A stretch of 64,000 nt of DNA from Geminicoccus sp. (lineage in GTDB: Bacteria; Pseudomonadota; Alphaproteobacteria; UBA7985). The stretch covers positions 26,574 through 90,573 of the forward strand of contig PAPT01000035.1 of the NCBI GenBank assembly GCA_002708995.1. The letters are read 5' to 3'. The translations under genes and the position numbers were made by a program. Every line of letters begins with the position of its first letter. Within the stretch, counting starts at the first letter, position 1. The notes below the pieces were generated by a model. It was not told the origin of the DNA. It did no database searches and saw nothing but the letters and a program-made list of their open reading frames with translations. Shown here one piece after another: positions 47,464-56,137 of the stretch.

Positions 47464-47800
47464 GGCGTCGATCGAGGGGGCTGGCTCAGCCCCCGTGCCC
47501 GCCCGGTTGGACGGTCGGCTCGCTTCGACCGCCGCTATACCAGCGTTGACAGTCGCCGCTGGTCTGCCTATGTCGGGATGTGCGCAGGCCCTTGGCCGTC
47601 CGCGCTATTTTCCCTGATGGTCCCCCGTTCGTGGCGCGACCCTTCTCCCAGATCCCCGCCGAGATGTCCGCAGCGACTTCTTTTTTCGCGTCCATGCGTC
47701 TCGGTTTTGTCTTTCAGGCCCTTTACTGTGGCCGAACACGCTCGCGAGATCAGTTTGTCCGCAGGCCGTGCTCATCCCAAACGGATAACCAACAAATCCC
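47464..47800 (+). promoter_or_regulatory. rho leader region with promoter-like elements
   Basis: A 337-bp gap before rho. A hairpin GGGGGCT/AGCCCCC (47476-47494, no T-tract) follows hemJ. A consensus -35 box TTGACA (47546-47551) is spaced 17 bases from TATGTC (47569-47574), placing a likely start near 47581 and leaving a leader of ~220 bases. Long leaders that allow Rho to attenuate its own gene are known in other bacteria. The rho ATG has no clear ribosome site. Confidence 0.55.
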
Positions 47801-49057
47801 ATGCATCTTGAAGACTTGAAGCAGAAAACCCCGGTCCAGCTCATCGACATGGCCGAGGATATGGAAATCGATAATGTTGCCTCCATGCGTAAGCAGGAGC
47901 TGATGTTCGCCATCCTCAAAGCAGTGGCAGAAAACGACGAAGCCATTTTTGGCAGCGGGGTGATCGAAGTCCTGCAGGACGGGTTCGGCTTTCTGCGCTC
48001 GCCTGAGGCCAATTATCTCGCCGGCGCTGACGATATCTACGTTTCCCCGACCACGATCCGGAAATTCGGCCTGCGCACCGGCGACAGCGTCGACGGCGAA
48101 ATCCGCGCGCCGCGGGACAACGAACGCTACTTCGCGCTGAGCAAGGTCAACACCATCAACTTTGAAGACCCCGGCTCGACCCGGACCCGGGTGAACTTCG
48201 ACTCGCTGACCCCGCTCTATCCCGACGAGCGGCTCAAGCTCGAGCTCGAAGACCCGACCAACAAGAATATGACCGGACGGGTCATCGACTTGGTCAGCCC
48301 CATCGGTAAGGGCCAGCGCGCGCTGGTCGTCGCGCCGCCGCGCACCGGTAAAACCATGATGCTGCAAACCATCGCAGACAGTATTTCCCGAAATAATCCA
48401 GAGGCTTACCTGATCGTTTTGCTGATCGATGAGCGCCCGGAAGAAGTGACGGATATGCAGCGCTCGGTGAACGGCGAGGTGATTTCCTCGACCTTCGACG
48501 AGCCGGCGACCCGTCACGTGCAGGTCTCCGAGATGGTGATCGAGCGGGCTAAGCGCTTGGTCGAACACAAAAAAGACGTGGTGATCCTGCTGGACTCGAT
48601 CACGCGACTGGCGCGGGCTTACAACACCGTGGTGCCGTCGTCGGGCAAGGTCCTGACCGGCGGTGTTGACGCCAACGCCATGCAGCGGCCCAAGCGCTTC
48701 TTCGGCGCAGCGCGGAACATCGAAGAGGGTGGCTCGCTGACCATCGTCGGCACGGCGCTGATCGATACCGGCTCGATGATGGACAAGGTAATCTTCGAGG
48801 AATTCAAGGGCACGGGTAACTCTGAAATCGTTCTCGACCGCAAGCTGGCCGACAAGCGGACCTATCCCGCGATCGATATCGGCGCATCCGGCACCCGGAA
48901 AGAGGAACAGCTGGTCGAGCGCGGCGAGCTGGCCAAAATGTGGGTCCTACGCCGAATTCTGATGCCGATGGGCCCCGTCGACGCCATGGAGTTCCTGCTG
49001 GACAAGCTGCGCACCTCCAAGTCGAACGAGGATTTCTTCCTCTCCATGAACCAGTAG
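47801..49057 (+). CDS. rho: Transcription termination factor Rho
   Basis: A 418-residue hexameric RNA helicase. The N-terminal helical domain ([19 protein letters not shown]) is followed by the cold-shock-like RNA-binding domain ([20 protein letters not shown]), the P-loop [12 protein letters not shown], Walker [17 protein letters not shown], the Q-loop region [12 protein letters not shown] and the R-loop. The length is near that of E. coli Rho (419). It stands between hemJ and mnmE. Confidence 0.98.
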   Translation: MHLEDLKQKTPVQLIDMAEDMEIDNVASMRKQELMFAILKAVAENDEAIFGSGVIEVLQDGFGFLRSPEANYLAGADDIYVSPTTIRKFGLRTGDSVDGEIRAPRDNERYFALSKVNTINFEDPGSTRTRVNFDSLTPLYPDERLKLELEDPTNKNMTGRVIDLVSPIGKGQRALVVAPPRTGKTMMLQTIADSISRNNPEAYLIVLLIDERPEEVTDMQRSVNGEVISSTFDEPATRHVQVSEMVIERAKRLVEHKKDVVILLDSITRLARAYNTVVPSSGKVLTGGVDANAMQRPKRFFGAARNIEEGGSLTIVGTALIDTGSMMDKVIFEEFKGTGNSEIVLDRKLADKRTYPAIDIGASGTRKEEQLVERGELAKMWVLRRILMPMGPVDAMEFLLDKLRTSKSNEDFFLSMNQ

Positions 49058-49106
49058 CGGCCCCGGCCGCTCAACCGTGACCTGAGGGTGGCAGGCTGAT
49101 CGCGAC

Positions 49107-50510
49107 GTGAGTGCTTCGGATACCATATTCGCCCTCTCGTCCGGCGGTGGCCGCGCGGGCGTGGCCGTGGTCCGCGTCTCTGGTCCCGCTGCAGATGCTG
49201 CGCTCGTGGCGCTCCTGTCCGGCAGTGGTGGAAGCGCTGATGGCGGTAACGTCGATGGCGCGACGCCCGGGCCCTTCAGCTGGCCAGAGCGATCCCTTCC
49301 GGCGCCGAGGGTCCTGCGGCGCGCTGATCTCTTCGACGCTGAAGGCGGGGTGCTCGACGAGGCCATGGTGGCCTGGTTTCCCGGCCCGCGCTCCTTTACC
49401 GGCGAAGACGTGGTCGAGCTGCATGTTCATGGATCGCCAGCCGTGGTGCGTGCGGTTCTTACGCGGCTGGGGCAACTCGCCGGCTTGCGGCCCGCCGAAG
49501 CGGGTGAGTTCACGCAGCGGGCCTTTCTGCGCGGCAAACTCGATCTTGCGGCTGTCGAAGGGCTGGGTGACCTCATCGACGCGCAGACAGAGGCGCAGCG
49601 GCGACTGTCGCTGCGGCAGCTGGGGGGTGCGCTTTCGCAGCAGGTGGAAGATTGGCGTGCGGATATCATCGCGCTGCGCGCAGAAACCGAAGCCTGGATC
49701 GACTTTCCTGACGAAGACCTGCCCGAGTATTTCTTTCCGACCATCAGGGCGCGGGCCGGCGCGCTGGCTGCAGAGATGGCGTCCCGAACCGAGGCCTCGC
49801 ACCGATTGGCGGCCCGGGTGAGAGACGGCTACAGCGTTGCGCTGGTCGGCCTGCCCAATGTTGGCAAATCTTCTCTGCTCAACGCGCTTGCTGCACGGGA
49901 TGTGGCCATCGTGACGGACATCGCTGGAACCACCCGGGATACGATTTCAGTGCCGGTGGATCTGGGCGGGTTTCTGGTGAATTTCATCGATACGGCGGGC
50001 CTGCGCGAGACCCGCGACACCATCGAGGCCATGGGCGTCGACCGCGCACTCCGGGCCGCAGAGCAGGCGGATATCGTGCTGTGGCTGATCGATGAGCGCG
50101 GTGAGGCGCCCGAGATCGCTGACCGACTGGATGCGGCACGGGTGCTGCGCGTGGCCACCAAGCAGGATCTCTGGCGCGCCAGCTCTGACACGGCCAGTCG
50201 GCAGGCGGCTCCTTTGGGCGTGTCCGTGGTGACGGGTGAAGGGCTACAGGCTGTGCTCAATGCGGTGCAGGCGGCGCTGCTGGGGCAGGGGGCTTCGCTC
50301 GATGCTCTGCTGCCCATGGGCCGTGAGCGGCACGCCTTTCACGTCGGAGCGGCCGCCGCCGCGCTGGAGCAGGCGCAGGCGCAGGATGAGTTGGCCTTGC
50401 TGGCTGAATGCATGCGTGAAGCCTCTGCTGCACTTGGGCGGATTACCGGCGCGGTTGATGTTGAGGACGTGCTCGATCATATTTTCAGTCGATTCTGCAT
50501 CGGCAAGTGA
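49107..50510 (+). CDS. mnmE: tRNA modification GTPase MnmE
   Basis: A 467-residue protein that with MnmG adds the cmnm5 group to U34 of certain tRNAs. The N-terminal formyl-THF-binding domain is complete (TIFALSSGGGRAGVAVVRVS, FTGEDVVELHVHGSPAV). The G domain has GLPNVGKSSLLNAL, DIAGTTRDTI and DTAGLRETRD. The C-terminal FCIGK is the conserved catalytic cysteine motif. The start is a GTG at 49107, without a strong ribosome site. Confidence 0.97.
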   Translation: MSASDTIFALSSGGGRAGVAVVRVSGPAADAALVALLSGSGGSADGGNVDGATPGPFSWPERSLPAPRVLRRADLFDAEGGVLDEAMVAWFPGPRSFTGEDVVELHVHGSPAVVRAVLTRLGQLAGLRPAEAGEFTQRAFLRGKLDLAAVEGLGDLIDAQTEAQRRLSLRQLGGALSQQVEDWRADIIALRAETEAWIDFPDEDLPEYFFPTIRARAGALAAEMASRTEASHRLAARVRDGYSVALVGLPNVGKSSLLNALAARDVAIVTDIAGTTRDTISVPVDLGGFLVNFIDTAGLRETRDTIEAMGVDRALRAAEQADIVLWLIDERGEAPEIADRLDAARVLRVATKQDLWRASSDTASRQAAPLGVSVVTGEGLQAVLNAVQAALLGQGASLDALLPMGRERHAFHVGAAAAALEQAQAQDELALLAECMREASAALGRITGAVDVEDVLDHIFSRFCIGK

Positions 50511-50524
50511 GTCACTTTCGTCCC

Positions 50525-50561
50525 TGAAAGTCGCCTTGGCGCCTGAGCGCTGCGACTTTCA
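50525..50561 (+). other. 10-bp perfect inverted repeat between mnmE and mnmG
   Basis: TGAAAGTCGC (50525-50534) and GCGACTTTCA (50552-50561) form a perfect stem with a 17-base loop in the 72-base spacer, just before the mnmG ribosome site. It has no T-tract, so it is more likely an mRNA structure or protein site than a terminator. Confidence 0.5.
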
Positions 50562-50574
50562 ACCCTTCAGGAGC

Positions 50575-50590
50575 TGTTTCACGTGAAACT
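50575..50590. promoter_or_regulatory. parS: parS-like site 1, overlapping the mnmG start
   Basis: TGTTTCACGTGAAACT matches 15 of 16 bases of the broadly conserved parS sequence TGTTTCACGTGAAACA, with a perfect GTTTCACGTGAAAC core. The GTG within it, at 50583, is the mnmG start codon. ParB encoded 3.6 kb downstream would load here. Confidence 0.85.
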
Positions 50591-52625
50591 CTACGCCCGC
50601 GATCACTCCTTGCCCTCGGGCCTGCGCTTCGACGTGATTGTCGTTGGCGGTGGGCACGCTGGCACCGAGGCTGTGGCCGCCGCTGCGCGGTTGGGGGCAG
50701 AGGTCGGGCTGGTGACCCACCAGTGGCAGACGGTGGGTGAGATGTCCTGTAACCCAGCGATCGGTGGCCTGGGCAAGGGTCATCTGGTCCGGGAAATCGA
50801 TGCGCTCGATGGCTTGATGGGCCGCGCCATCGACCAGGCGGGTATCCAATTCCGCATGCTCAATGCCTCCAAGGGCCCGGCGGTCCGGGGGCCACGATCG
50901 CAAGCCGACCGGCGTCTTTACCGCGAGGCCATCCAGGCCCTGTTGCAGGCAGAGAACCGGCTGACCGTGATCGAAGCCGGGGCTGAGGACATTATCCTCG
51001 ACGAAAGCGGTACGATGGCCGGGCTGACCACCGATCGGGGTGTGGAGATCGCGGCACCGGCGCTGGTGATCACCACCGGCACCTTCCTGCGCGGCAAGAC
51101 CTTTGTTGGCGACGCCGTTGCCTTTGAGGGGCGGGCCGGGGAAGCGCCGTCCGTGGCGCTGGCCGAGACCATCGACCGTCTTGGGTTCGCGCTGGGTCGC
51201 CTCAAAACCGGGACGCCAGCACGGCTGGATGGGCGCACTATCGACTGGGCTGGGCTGGATATGCAGCCGCCGGATGAGGTGCTGGTCCCGTTTTCGACCA
51301 TGACCGACCAGATCACCGTGCCACAGGTGGATTGCGGGTTGACCTTCACCACCCCCACCACCCACAGCCTGATCGAGGAAAATCTCCACCTTTCAGCGGT
51401 CTACTCGGGCGCAATAGACGGGCAGGGCCCGCGCTATTGTCCCTCGATCGAGGACAAGGTGGTGCGTTTTGCCGATAAACCGCGGCACCAGATTTTTCTG
51501 GAACCCGAAGGCCTAGACGATCACACAGTCTACCCGAACGGCATTTCCACCTCGCTGCCAGCAAGCGTTCAGGCCGCCATGCTGGCTACGATCCCCGGTT
51601 TGGAGCGCGCCCGGATCATCCGGCCCGGCTATGCCGTCGAGTACGATTTCGTCGACGCGCGCGAGCTGCAGGACACGCTGCAGACCAAACGGGTGCCGGG
51701 GTTGTTCCTCGCCGGGCAGATCAACGGCACCACGGGCTACGAAGAAGCGGCGGCGCAGGGCCTTGTGGCGGGTGCCAACGCCGCGCTGCAGGCGGGTGGT
51801 GGAGCGGAACGCCTTCGGATCGGGCGGCGCGAAGCCTACATCGGGGTGATGATTGACGATCTGGTGACCCGTGGTACAGCAGAGCCCTACCGAATGTTCA
51901 CCAGCCGGGCAGAATTCCGCTTGCGGCTGCGCGCCGATAACGCTGATCAACGGCTGACACCGCTGGGTTTGGAACTGGGCCTGATCCGATCGCGCCGCGC
52001 CGAGGCGTTTCACGTGAAACAGGCTGCCATTGCAGACGGTTTCGAGCGATTCCAGAGCCTGAGCCAGAGTCCCAACTCCTGGGCGGCGCAAGGTTTTCCA
52101 GTCAAGCTCGATGGTCGTCCCCGCAATGCACTTAATATGCTGTCGATGAAAACGGTGGACCTGAGCCAGCTTGAGTCTGCCTTCCCGGCGCTGCAAGGTC
52201 TCCGCGCTGATGTGGCTGAACAGATCGAAATCGCTGCCGTCTACGCTGGCTATCTCGACCGGCAGGAGCAGGAGGTCGCCGCTCTGCGCTCGGAGCAGGA
52301 AATCCACCTGCCCGCAGACCTCGACTACGCCGCCATCGGCTCACTGTCCAACGAGATCCGGGAAAAGCTCGAAGCCGCCCGCCCGGAAACACTGGACCGT
52401 GCTTCGCGGATTCAGGGCATGACCCCGGCAGCGCTTGGTGCGTTGCTGCAGTATGTGCGCCGGCGGCAGGGCGACCGTGCGACCCAGCAACCGCGCATGA
52501 ACTCGGATCAGGATGCAAGAGGAGCCACAGGCGCAGACGTAAAGGATGCCGCATTCGGTTCTGTGCCCGGTCCAGGCGTGGACCCACAAACTAGGCCAAA
52601 GGCCAAACTGGCTGAAACGGCCTGA
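50583..52625 (+). CDS. mnmG: tRNA uridine-5-carboxymethylaminomethyl modification enzyme MnmG
   Basis: A 680-residue FAD protein and partner of Mnm[21 protein letters not shown] binds [41 protein letters not shown] and [17 protein letters not shown] are GidA signatures; the C-terminal helical domain [18 protein letters not shown] is complete. About 50 extra residues without similarity follow ([17 protein letters not shown]...). The GTG start has AGGAG nine bases upstream. The reading frame contains one parS-like palindrome internally and another across the start. Confidence 0.97.
   Translation: MKLYARDHSLPSGLRFDVIVVGGGHAGTEAVAAAARLGAEVGLVTHQWQTVGEMSCNPAIGGLGKGHLVREIDALDGLMGRAIDQAGIQFRMLNASKGPAVRGPRSQADRRLYREAIQALLQAENRLTVIEAGAEDIILDESGTMAGLTTDRGVEIAAPALVITTGTFLRGKTFVGDAVAFEGRAGEAPSVALAETIDRLGFALGRLKTGTPARLDGRTIDWAGLDMQPPDEVLVPFSTMTDQITVPQVDCGLTFTTPTTHSLIEENLHLSAVYSGAIDGQGPRYCPSIEDKVVRFADKPRHQIFLEPEGLDDHTVYPNGISTSLPASVQAAMLATIPGLERARIIRPGYAVEYDFVDARELQDTLQTKRVPGLFLAGQINGTTGYEEAAAQGLVAGANAALQAGGGAERLRIGRREAYIGVMIDDLVTRGTAEPYRMFTSRAEFRLRLRADNADQRLTPLGLELGLIRSRRAEAFHVKQAAIADGFERFQSLSQSPNSWAAQGFPVKLDGRPRNALNMLSMKTVDLSQLESAFPALQGLRADVAEQIEIAAVYAGYLDRQEQEVAALRSEQEIHLPADLDYAAIGSLSNEIREKLEAARPETLDRASRIQGMTPAALGALLQYVRRRQGDRATQQPRMNSDQDARGATGADVKDAAFGSVPGPGVDPQTRPKAKLAETA
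52006..52021. promoter_or_regulatory. parS: parS-like site 2, inside mnmG
   Basis: CGTTTCACGTGAAACA matches 15 of 16 bases of the parS consensus with the same perfect 14-base core as site 1, 1.43 kb away. It is read in frame as AFHVKQ, so the protein tolerates the site. Confidence 0.85.
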
Positions 52626-52649
52626 GGTCCTTAGGGCTGATCATCATCC

Positions 52650-53315
52650 ATGAGCCAGACCACCCGTTCATCTCGCCCTTTGCAGCTGCCCAAGCGCTCA
52701 ACCTTGTTCGAACAGACCTGCGACCGGGTCGGCCTGTCTGCAGCGGCCCGTGAGCAGCTTGAGGCCTATGTTGCGACGCTGGGCAAGTGGCAACCCCGAC
52801 TCAACCTGATTGGCCCCAAAACCTGGGCTGATGTCTGGGATCGCCACGTCGTCGATAGCCTCCAATGCCTTGATCACCTCGATACAGCCGATGAGGGCCG
52901 AGGCTGGGCAGACATCGGCACCGGAGCGGGGTTCCCCGGGGTGGTCATGGCGCTGGCGAAAGGAATTCCTGTGCGTCTGGTCGAATCAGACCAGCGTAAG
53001 GCCGCCTTCCTGCTTGCTGTAAAGACAGCGACCGGCGCCCCGGTGACGGTAGTCAACAGCCGCATCGAATTCCTGCCGCCGGCGCCTGTAGATCTGCTGT
53101 TTGCCCGCGCCTTCGCCCCGCTGCCACGCCTGCTGGACTGGTGTGGCCCGCTGATCGATGCGGAAACAGCCTTGATCCTGCACAAGGGGCGCCGCGCGCA
53201 GGACGAGTTGGACGAGGCCGCGCAGGCCTTCAGCTTCGAGGCGGAGAGTTTTCCCTCAATTATCGACAGCGACTCGGTGATTCTGCGCTTGCGCAACCTG
53301 CGTCGGCGGCCTTAG
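52650..53315 (+). CDS. rsmG: 16S rRNA (guanine527-N7)-methyltransferase
   Basis: A 221-residue SAM-dependent enzyme. LGKWQPRLNLIGPKTWADVWDRHVVDSLQC, ADIGTGAGFPGVVMALA (SAM loop) and VESDQRKAAFLLAVKTATG are RsmG/GidB signatures. It follows mnmG by 24 bases and precedes parA, the standard order. Confidence 0.95.
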   Translation: MSQTTRSSRPLQLPKRSTLFEQTCDRVGLSAAAREQLEAYVATLGKWQPRLNLIGPKTWADVWDRHVVDSLQCLDHLDTADEGRGWADIGTGAGFPGVVMALAKGIPVRLVESDQRKAAFLLAVKTATGAPVTVVNSRIEFLPPAPVDLLFARAFAPLPRLLDWCGPLIDAETALILHKGRRAQDELDEAAQAFSFEAESFPSIIDSDSVILRLRNLRRRP

Positions 53316-53413
53316 GACGTAGTTTCAGGATTTCCGCGCGCCTGCGTGGTCTCTGAGATCGGGATTTTGGTCCCGCGTGACTTCCGTTTCAGCCTTCAAG
53401 CGACGAGACCGCC

Positions 53414-54187
53414 GTGCCCCAGCCTGTCATCCTTGCCATCGCCAACCAGAAGGGCGGGGTCGGTAAGACCACCACCGCCGTCAATCTTGGTGCGGCGCTG
53501 GCGCGCGCGGGCAAGCGCACGTTGATCATCGACGCTGACCCCCAGGGCAATGCCAGCACGGGACTGGGCGTGGCAGTCGCTGAGCGCGACGCCAACCTCT
53601 ACACCGTCCTCGCCGGGCGGACCCCGGCCGAGCGCGCGATCCGCCTCACGGTGCAGGAGGGGCTGTCGATCCTGCCCGCCAATCAGGATCTTGCCGCGAT
53701 GGAGATCGAGCTCGCCAGCTCGGACCAGCGGCAGTATAGCTTCCGCGCGCAGCTGGGCGAGGCCGCCGCCGATTTCGACGTGGTGCTGATCGACTGCCCG
53801 CCGGCGCTGGGGTTGCTGACGCTGAACAGCCTGTCGTGGGCCGATCATGTGCTGGTGCCGCTGCAGGCTGAGTTTTTCGCGCTCGAAGGGTTGGCGTTCC
53901 TGCTGCGCACCCTCGACCGGGTCAAGCGCAGCGCCAATGACCGTCTGAGCCTGCTTGGTGTGGTGCTGACCATGTACGACGGCCGCAACAACCTCGCGCA
54001 GCAGGTCGAGAACGACGTCCGCCACCACCTGCACGGCCGCGTCTTTGACGTTAAAATTCCGCGCAACGTGCGGCTTTCCGAAGCCCCGTCACACGCGCTG
54101 CCGATTTTCGACTATGATGCCAGATCCGCCGGCGCGCAGGCCTACGCCGCGCTGTCCGAGGAGGTTATCGCGGCTTTGAAACTCTAG
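53414..54187 (+). CDS. parA: Chromosome partitioning ATPase ParA
   Basis: A 257-residue deviant Walker ATPase. IANQKGGVGKTTTAVNLGAALA is the Walker A motif, IIDADPQGNASTGLG and VVLIDCPPALGLLTLNSL follow. It forms DNA-bound gradients that pull ParB-parS complexes. The start is GTG at 53414. parB follows after 18 bases. Confidence 0.97.
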   Translation: MPQPVILAIANQKGGVGKTTTAVNLGAALARAGKRTLIIDADPQGNASTGLGVAVAERDANLYTVLAGRTPAERAIRLTVQEGLSILPANQDLAAMEIELASSDQRQYSFRAQLGEAAADFDVVLIDCPPALGLLTLNSLSWADHVLVPLQAEFFALEGLAFLLRTLDRVKRSANDRLSLLGVVLTMYDGRNNLAQQVENDVRHHLHGRVFDVKIPRNVRLSEAPSHALPIFDYDARSAGAQAYAALSEEVIAALKL

Positions 54188-54205
54188 GGGAGCAGAGGGC
54201 AGACA

Positions 54206-55075
54206 ATGGCACAGAAAGGTCTGGGACGGGGCTTGAGCGCCCTCTTCGACGATGGTGCTGCGGCTGAGGGACCAGCGGGCGCGGGGGTCCAGACGCTGCC
54301 GGTGGCGGACCTGTCGCCCAGCCCGTTCCAGCCCCGCCAGCACTTCGACCCGGAAAAGATCGCCGAGCTGGCCGTCTCGATCAAAACCCAGGGCATCCTG
54401 CAGCCCATCCTCGTTCGGGCCGCCAGTCCGGGCGTGAAGACGCCCTACGAGATTGTTGCCGGTGAGCGCCGCTGGCGCGCCGCGCAGCAAGCCCGGGTCC
54501 ACGACGTCCCGGTGGTGATCCGCGAGCTGGCCAACGTCGATGCGGCCGAAATCGCCCTGCTTGAAAACGTCCAACGTGAAGACCTGAGCCCCTTTGAAGA
54601 GGCCGAGGGCTACCGGGGCCTAATGGCCCAGTTCGTCTACAGTCAGACCGACGTCGCCGAGCGGGTCGGCAAGTCCCGCGCACACGTCGCCAACGCCCTG
54701 CGCCTGCTGGCCATGCCGGACGGCCTGCGCACCATGGTCGAGAAGGGTGAGCTGTCGGCCGGTCACGCCCGGGCGCTGCTGTCGCTCGAAAACCCGCTGC
54801 CACTCGGGCGGCAGGCTGTGGCAGAAAATTGGTCGGTCCGACGCCTGGAGCAGGCCGTGCGCGATTTGTCGTCCGGCTCTGGCACCACGGGTGACGGCGA
54901 CCGATCGGGCGCCCTGGACAAGGATCCCGACCTCCGCGAAGCTGAAGAGCAGGCGTCCCGTGAAATCGGCCTCGGGGTCGAAATCCGCGGATCCGCCACC
55001 CGGGGGCACGTCCGGGTCAGTTACGCCTCGCTGGAGCAGCTGGAGCTGGTGCTCGCCCGGCTGGCCGGGAAATAG
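54206..55075 (+). CDS. parB: Chromosome partitioning protein ParB
   Basis: A 289-residue parS-binding CTPase. The N-terminal ParA-stimulating tail includes KGLGRGLSALF; the CTP-binding domain has LSPSPFQPRQHFDPEKIAEL and PYEIVAGERRWRAAQQA; AEIALLENVQREDLSPFEEA and the helix-turn-helix TDVAERVGKSRAHVANALRL contact DNA. A C-terminal dimer domain is present. Its likely targets are the two parS-like sites in mnmG. Confidence 0.97.
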   Translation: MAQKGLGRGLSALFDDGAAAEGPAGAGVQTLPVADLSPSPFQPRQHFDPEKIAELAVSIKTQGILQPILVRAASPGVKTPYEIVAGERRWRAAQQARVHDVPVVIRELANVDAAEIALLENVQREDLSPFEEAEGYRGLMAQFVYSQTDVAERVGKSRAHVANALRLLAMPDGLRTMVEKGELSAGHARALLSLENPLPLGRQAVAENWSVRRLEQAVRDLSSGSGTTGDGDRSGALDKDPDLREAEEQASREIGLGVEIRGSATRGHVRVSYASLEQLELVLARLAGK

Positions 55076-55112
55076 CCCAAGCTGTCGCACGGAATTTGCC
55101 GAAAAATTGCAC

Positions 55113-55179
55113 GATCGGCGCCCGATCAGGCCCTGATTCTATAGCAAACTCCCTATAATTCGCCCTAAAATTTTTAGGG
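55113..55179. promoter_or_regulatory. Three adjacent palindromes in the parB-chvI spacer
   Basis: GATCGG-CGC-CCGATC (55113-55127), ATCAGG-C-CCTGAT (55125-55137) and CCCTAAAA-T-TTTTAGGG (55163-55179) are perfect inverted repeats in a 216-bp, AT-rich gap. The first two could help end the parAB transcript. The third, with 8-base arms around one base, looks like a protein operator or promoter element for the response regulator gene. Confidence 0.5.
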
Positions 55180-55291
55180 TTGCCTTACTTTGTTCGTCTT
55201 TTTGTCGATAGAATTCGCAAATCTGCCCTATAGTTGTTGCTAATAGAGCACACTTAGGCTTCACTCGCCGCCAACCACCACCACACCTGCC

Positions 55292-56017
55292 GTGGAGAAT
55301 ACTGTGCAACAGACCATCGCCCTCGTCGACGACGACCGCAACATCCTCACTTCCGTGTCCATGGCCCTGGAAGCCGAGGGATTCCGGACGCGGACCTTCT
55401 CCGATGGCACCGACGCGCTCAAGAGCCTGACCGTCCAGCCCGCCGATCTGATCATTCTAGATATCAAGATGCCGCGCATGGATGGCATGGAAGTCCTCAA
55501 CCGTCTGCGCGCGGAGAGCCAGGTGCCGGTGATCTTCCTCACCTCCAAGGACGATGAGGTTGATGAAGTTCTGGGCCTGCGCATGGGCGCGGATGACTAC
55601 ATCAAGAAGCCGTTCTCCCAGCGACTACTGGTCGAGCGGATCCGGGCGCTGCTGCGCCGGGAGGAAATGGCCACCGCCACCCCGGAACGCGAAGGCGGCA
55701 ACGACGTCCTAACCCGAGGAGAGCTGCGCCTCGACCCGGTCAAGCATCAATGCCTGTGGAAGTCGAACGACATCACGCTGACCGTGACCGAGTTCCTGAT
55801 CCTCAAGTCGCTGGTCCAACGCCCGGGACACGTCAAAACCCGCGACCAGCTGATGGATGCCGCCTACGGCGAGCACATCTACGTCGACGACCGCACCATC
55901 GACTCGCACATCAAGCGCCTGCGCAAGAAGTTCAAAGCCGTGGACGAGAACTTCAACCAGATCGAGACCCTCTACGGGGTCGGCTACCGCTATAAGGATA
56001 CCGGTCTGGCTGCTTGA
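55292..56017 (+). CDS. chvI: ChvI-like response regulator
   Basis: A 241-residue OmpR-family regulator. The receiver has acidic residues DDDR, phospho-acceptor Asp in [17 protein letters not shown], Thr/Ser switch [12 protein letters not shown] and Lys in DYIKKPFSQ. The winged-helix C-terminus includes [36 protein letters not shown] and [10 protein letters not shown]. In relatives ChvI responds to acid or envelope stress. The start may be GTG 55292 or 55304. chvG follows. Confidence 0.92.
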   Translation: MENTVQQTIALVDDDRNILTSVSMALEAEGFRTRTFSDGTDALKSLTVQPADLIILDIKMPRMDGMEVLNRLRAESQVPVIFLTSKDDEVDEVLGLRMGADDYIKKPFSQRLLVERIRALLRREEMATATPEREGGNDVLTRGELRLDPVKHQCLWKSNDITLTVTEFLILKSLVQRPGHVKTRDQLMDAAYGEHIYVDDRTIDSHIKRLRKKFKAVDENFNQIETLYGVGYRYKDTGLAA

Positions 56018-56137
56018 TTTCGCCCCCCGGGTGGTCCAAGTCTGGGCGCGGGGTGATGGCATGGGGGCCTGTCTGAACGCCTGCACCCCAGAGCTCCCCG
56101 TGCCTGAATTGCGTTCTGAGGCTGCGCCTGGACCACG

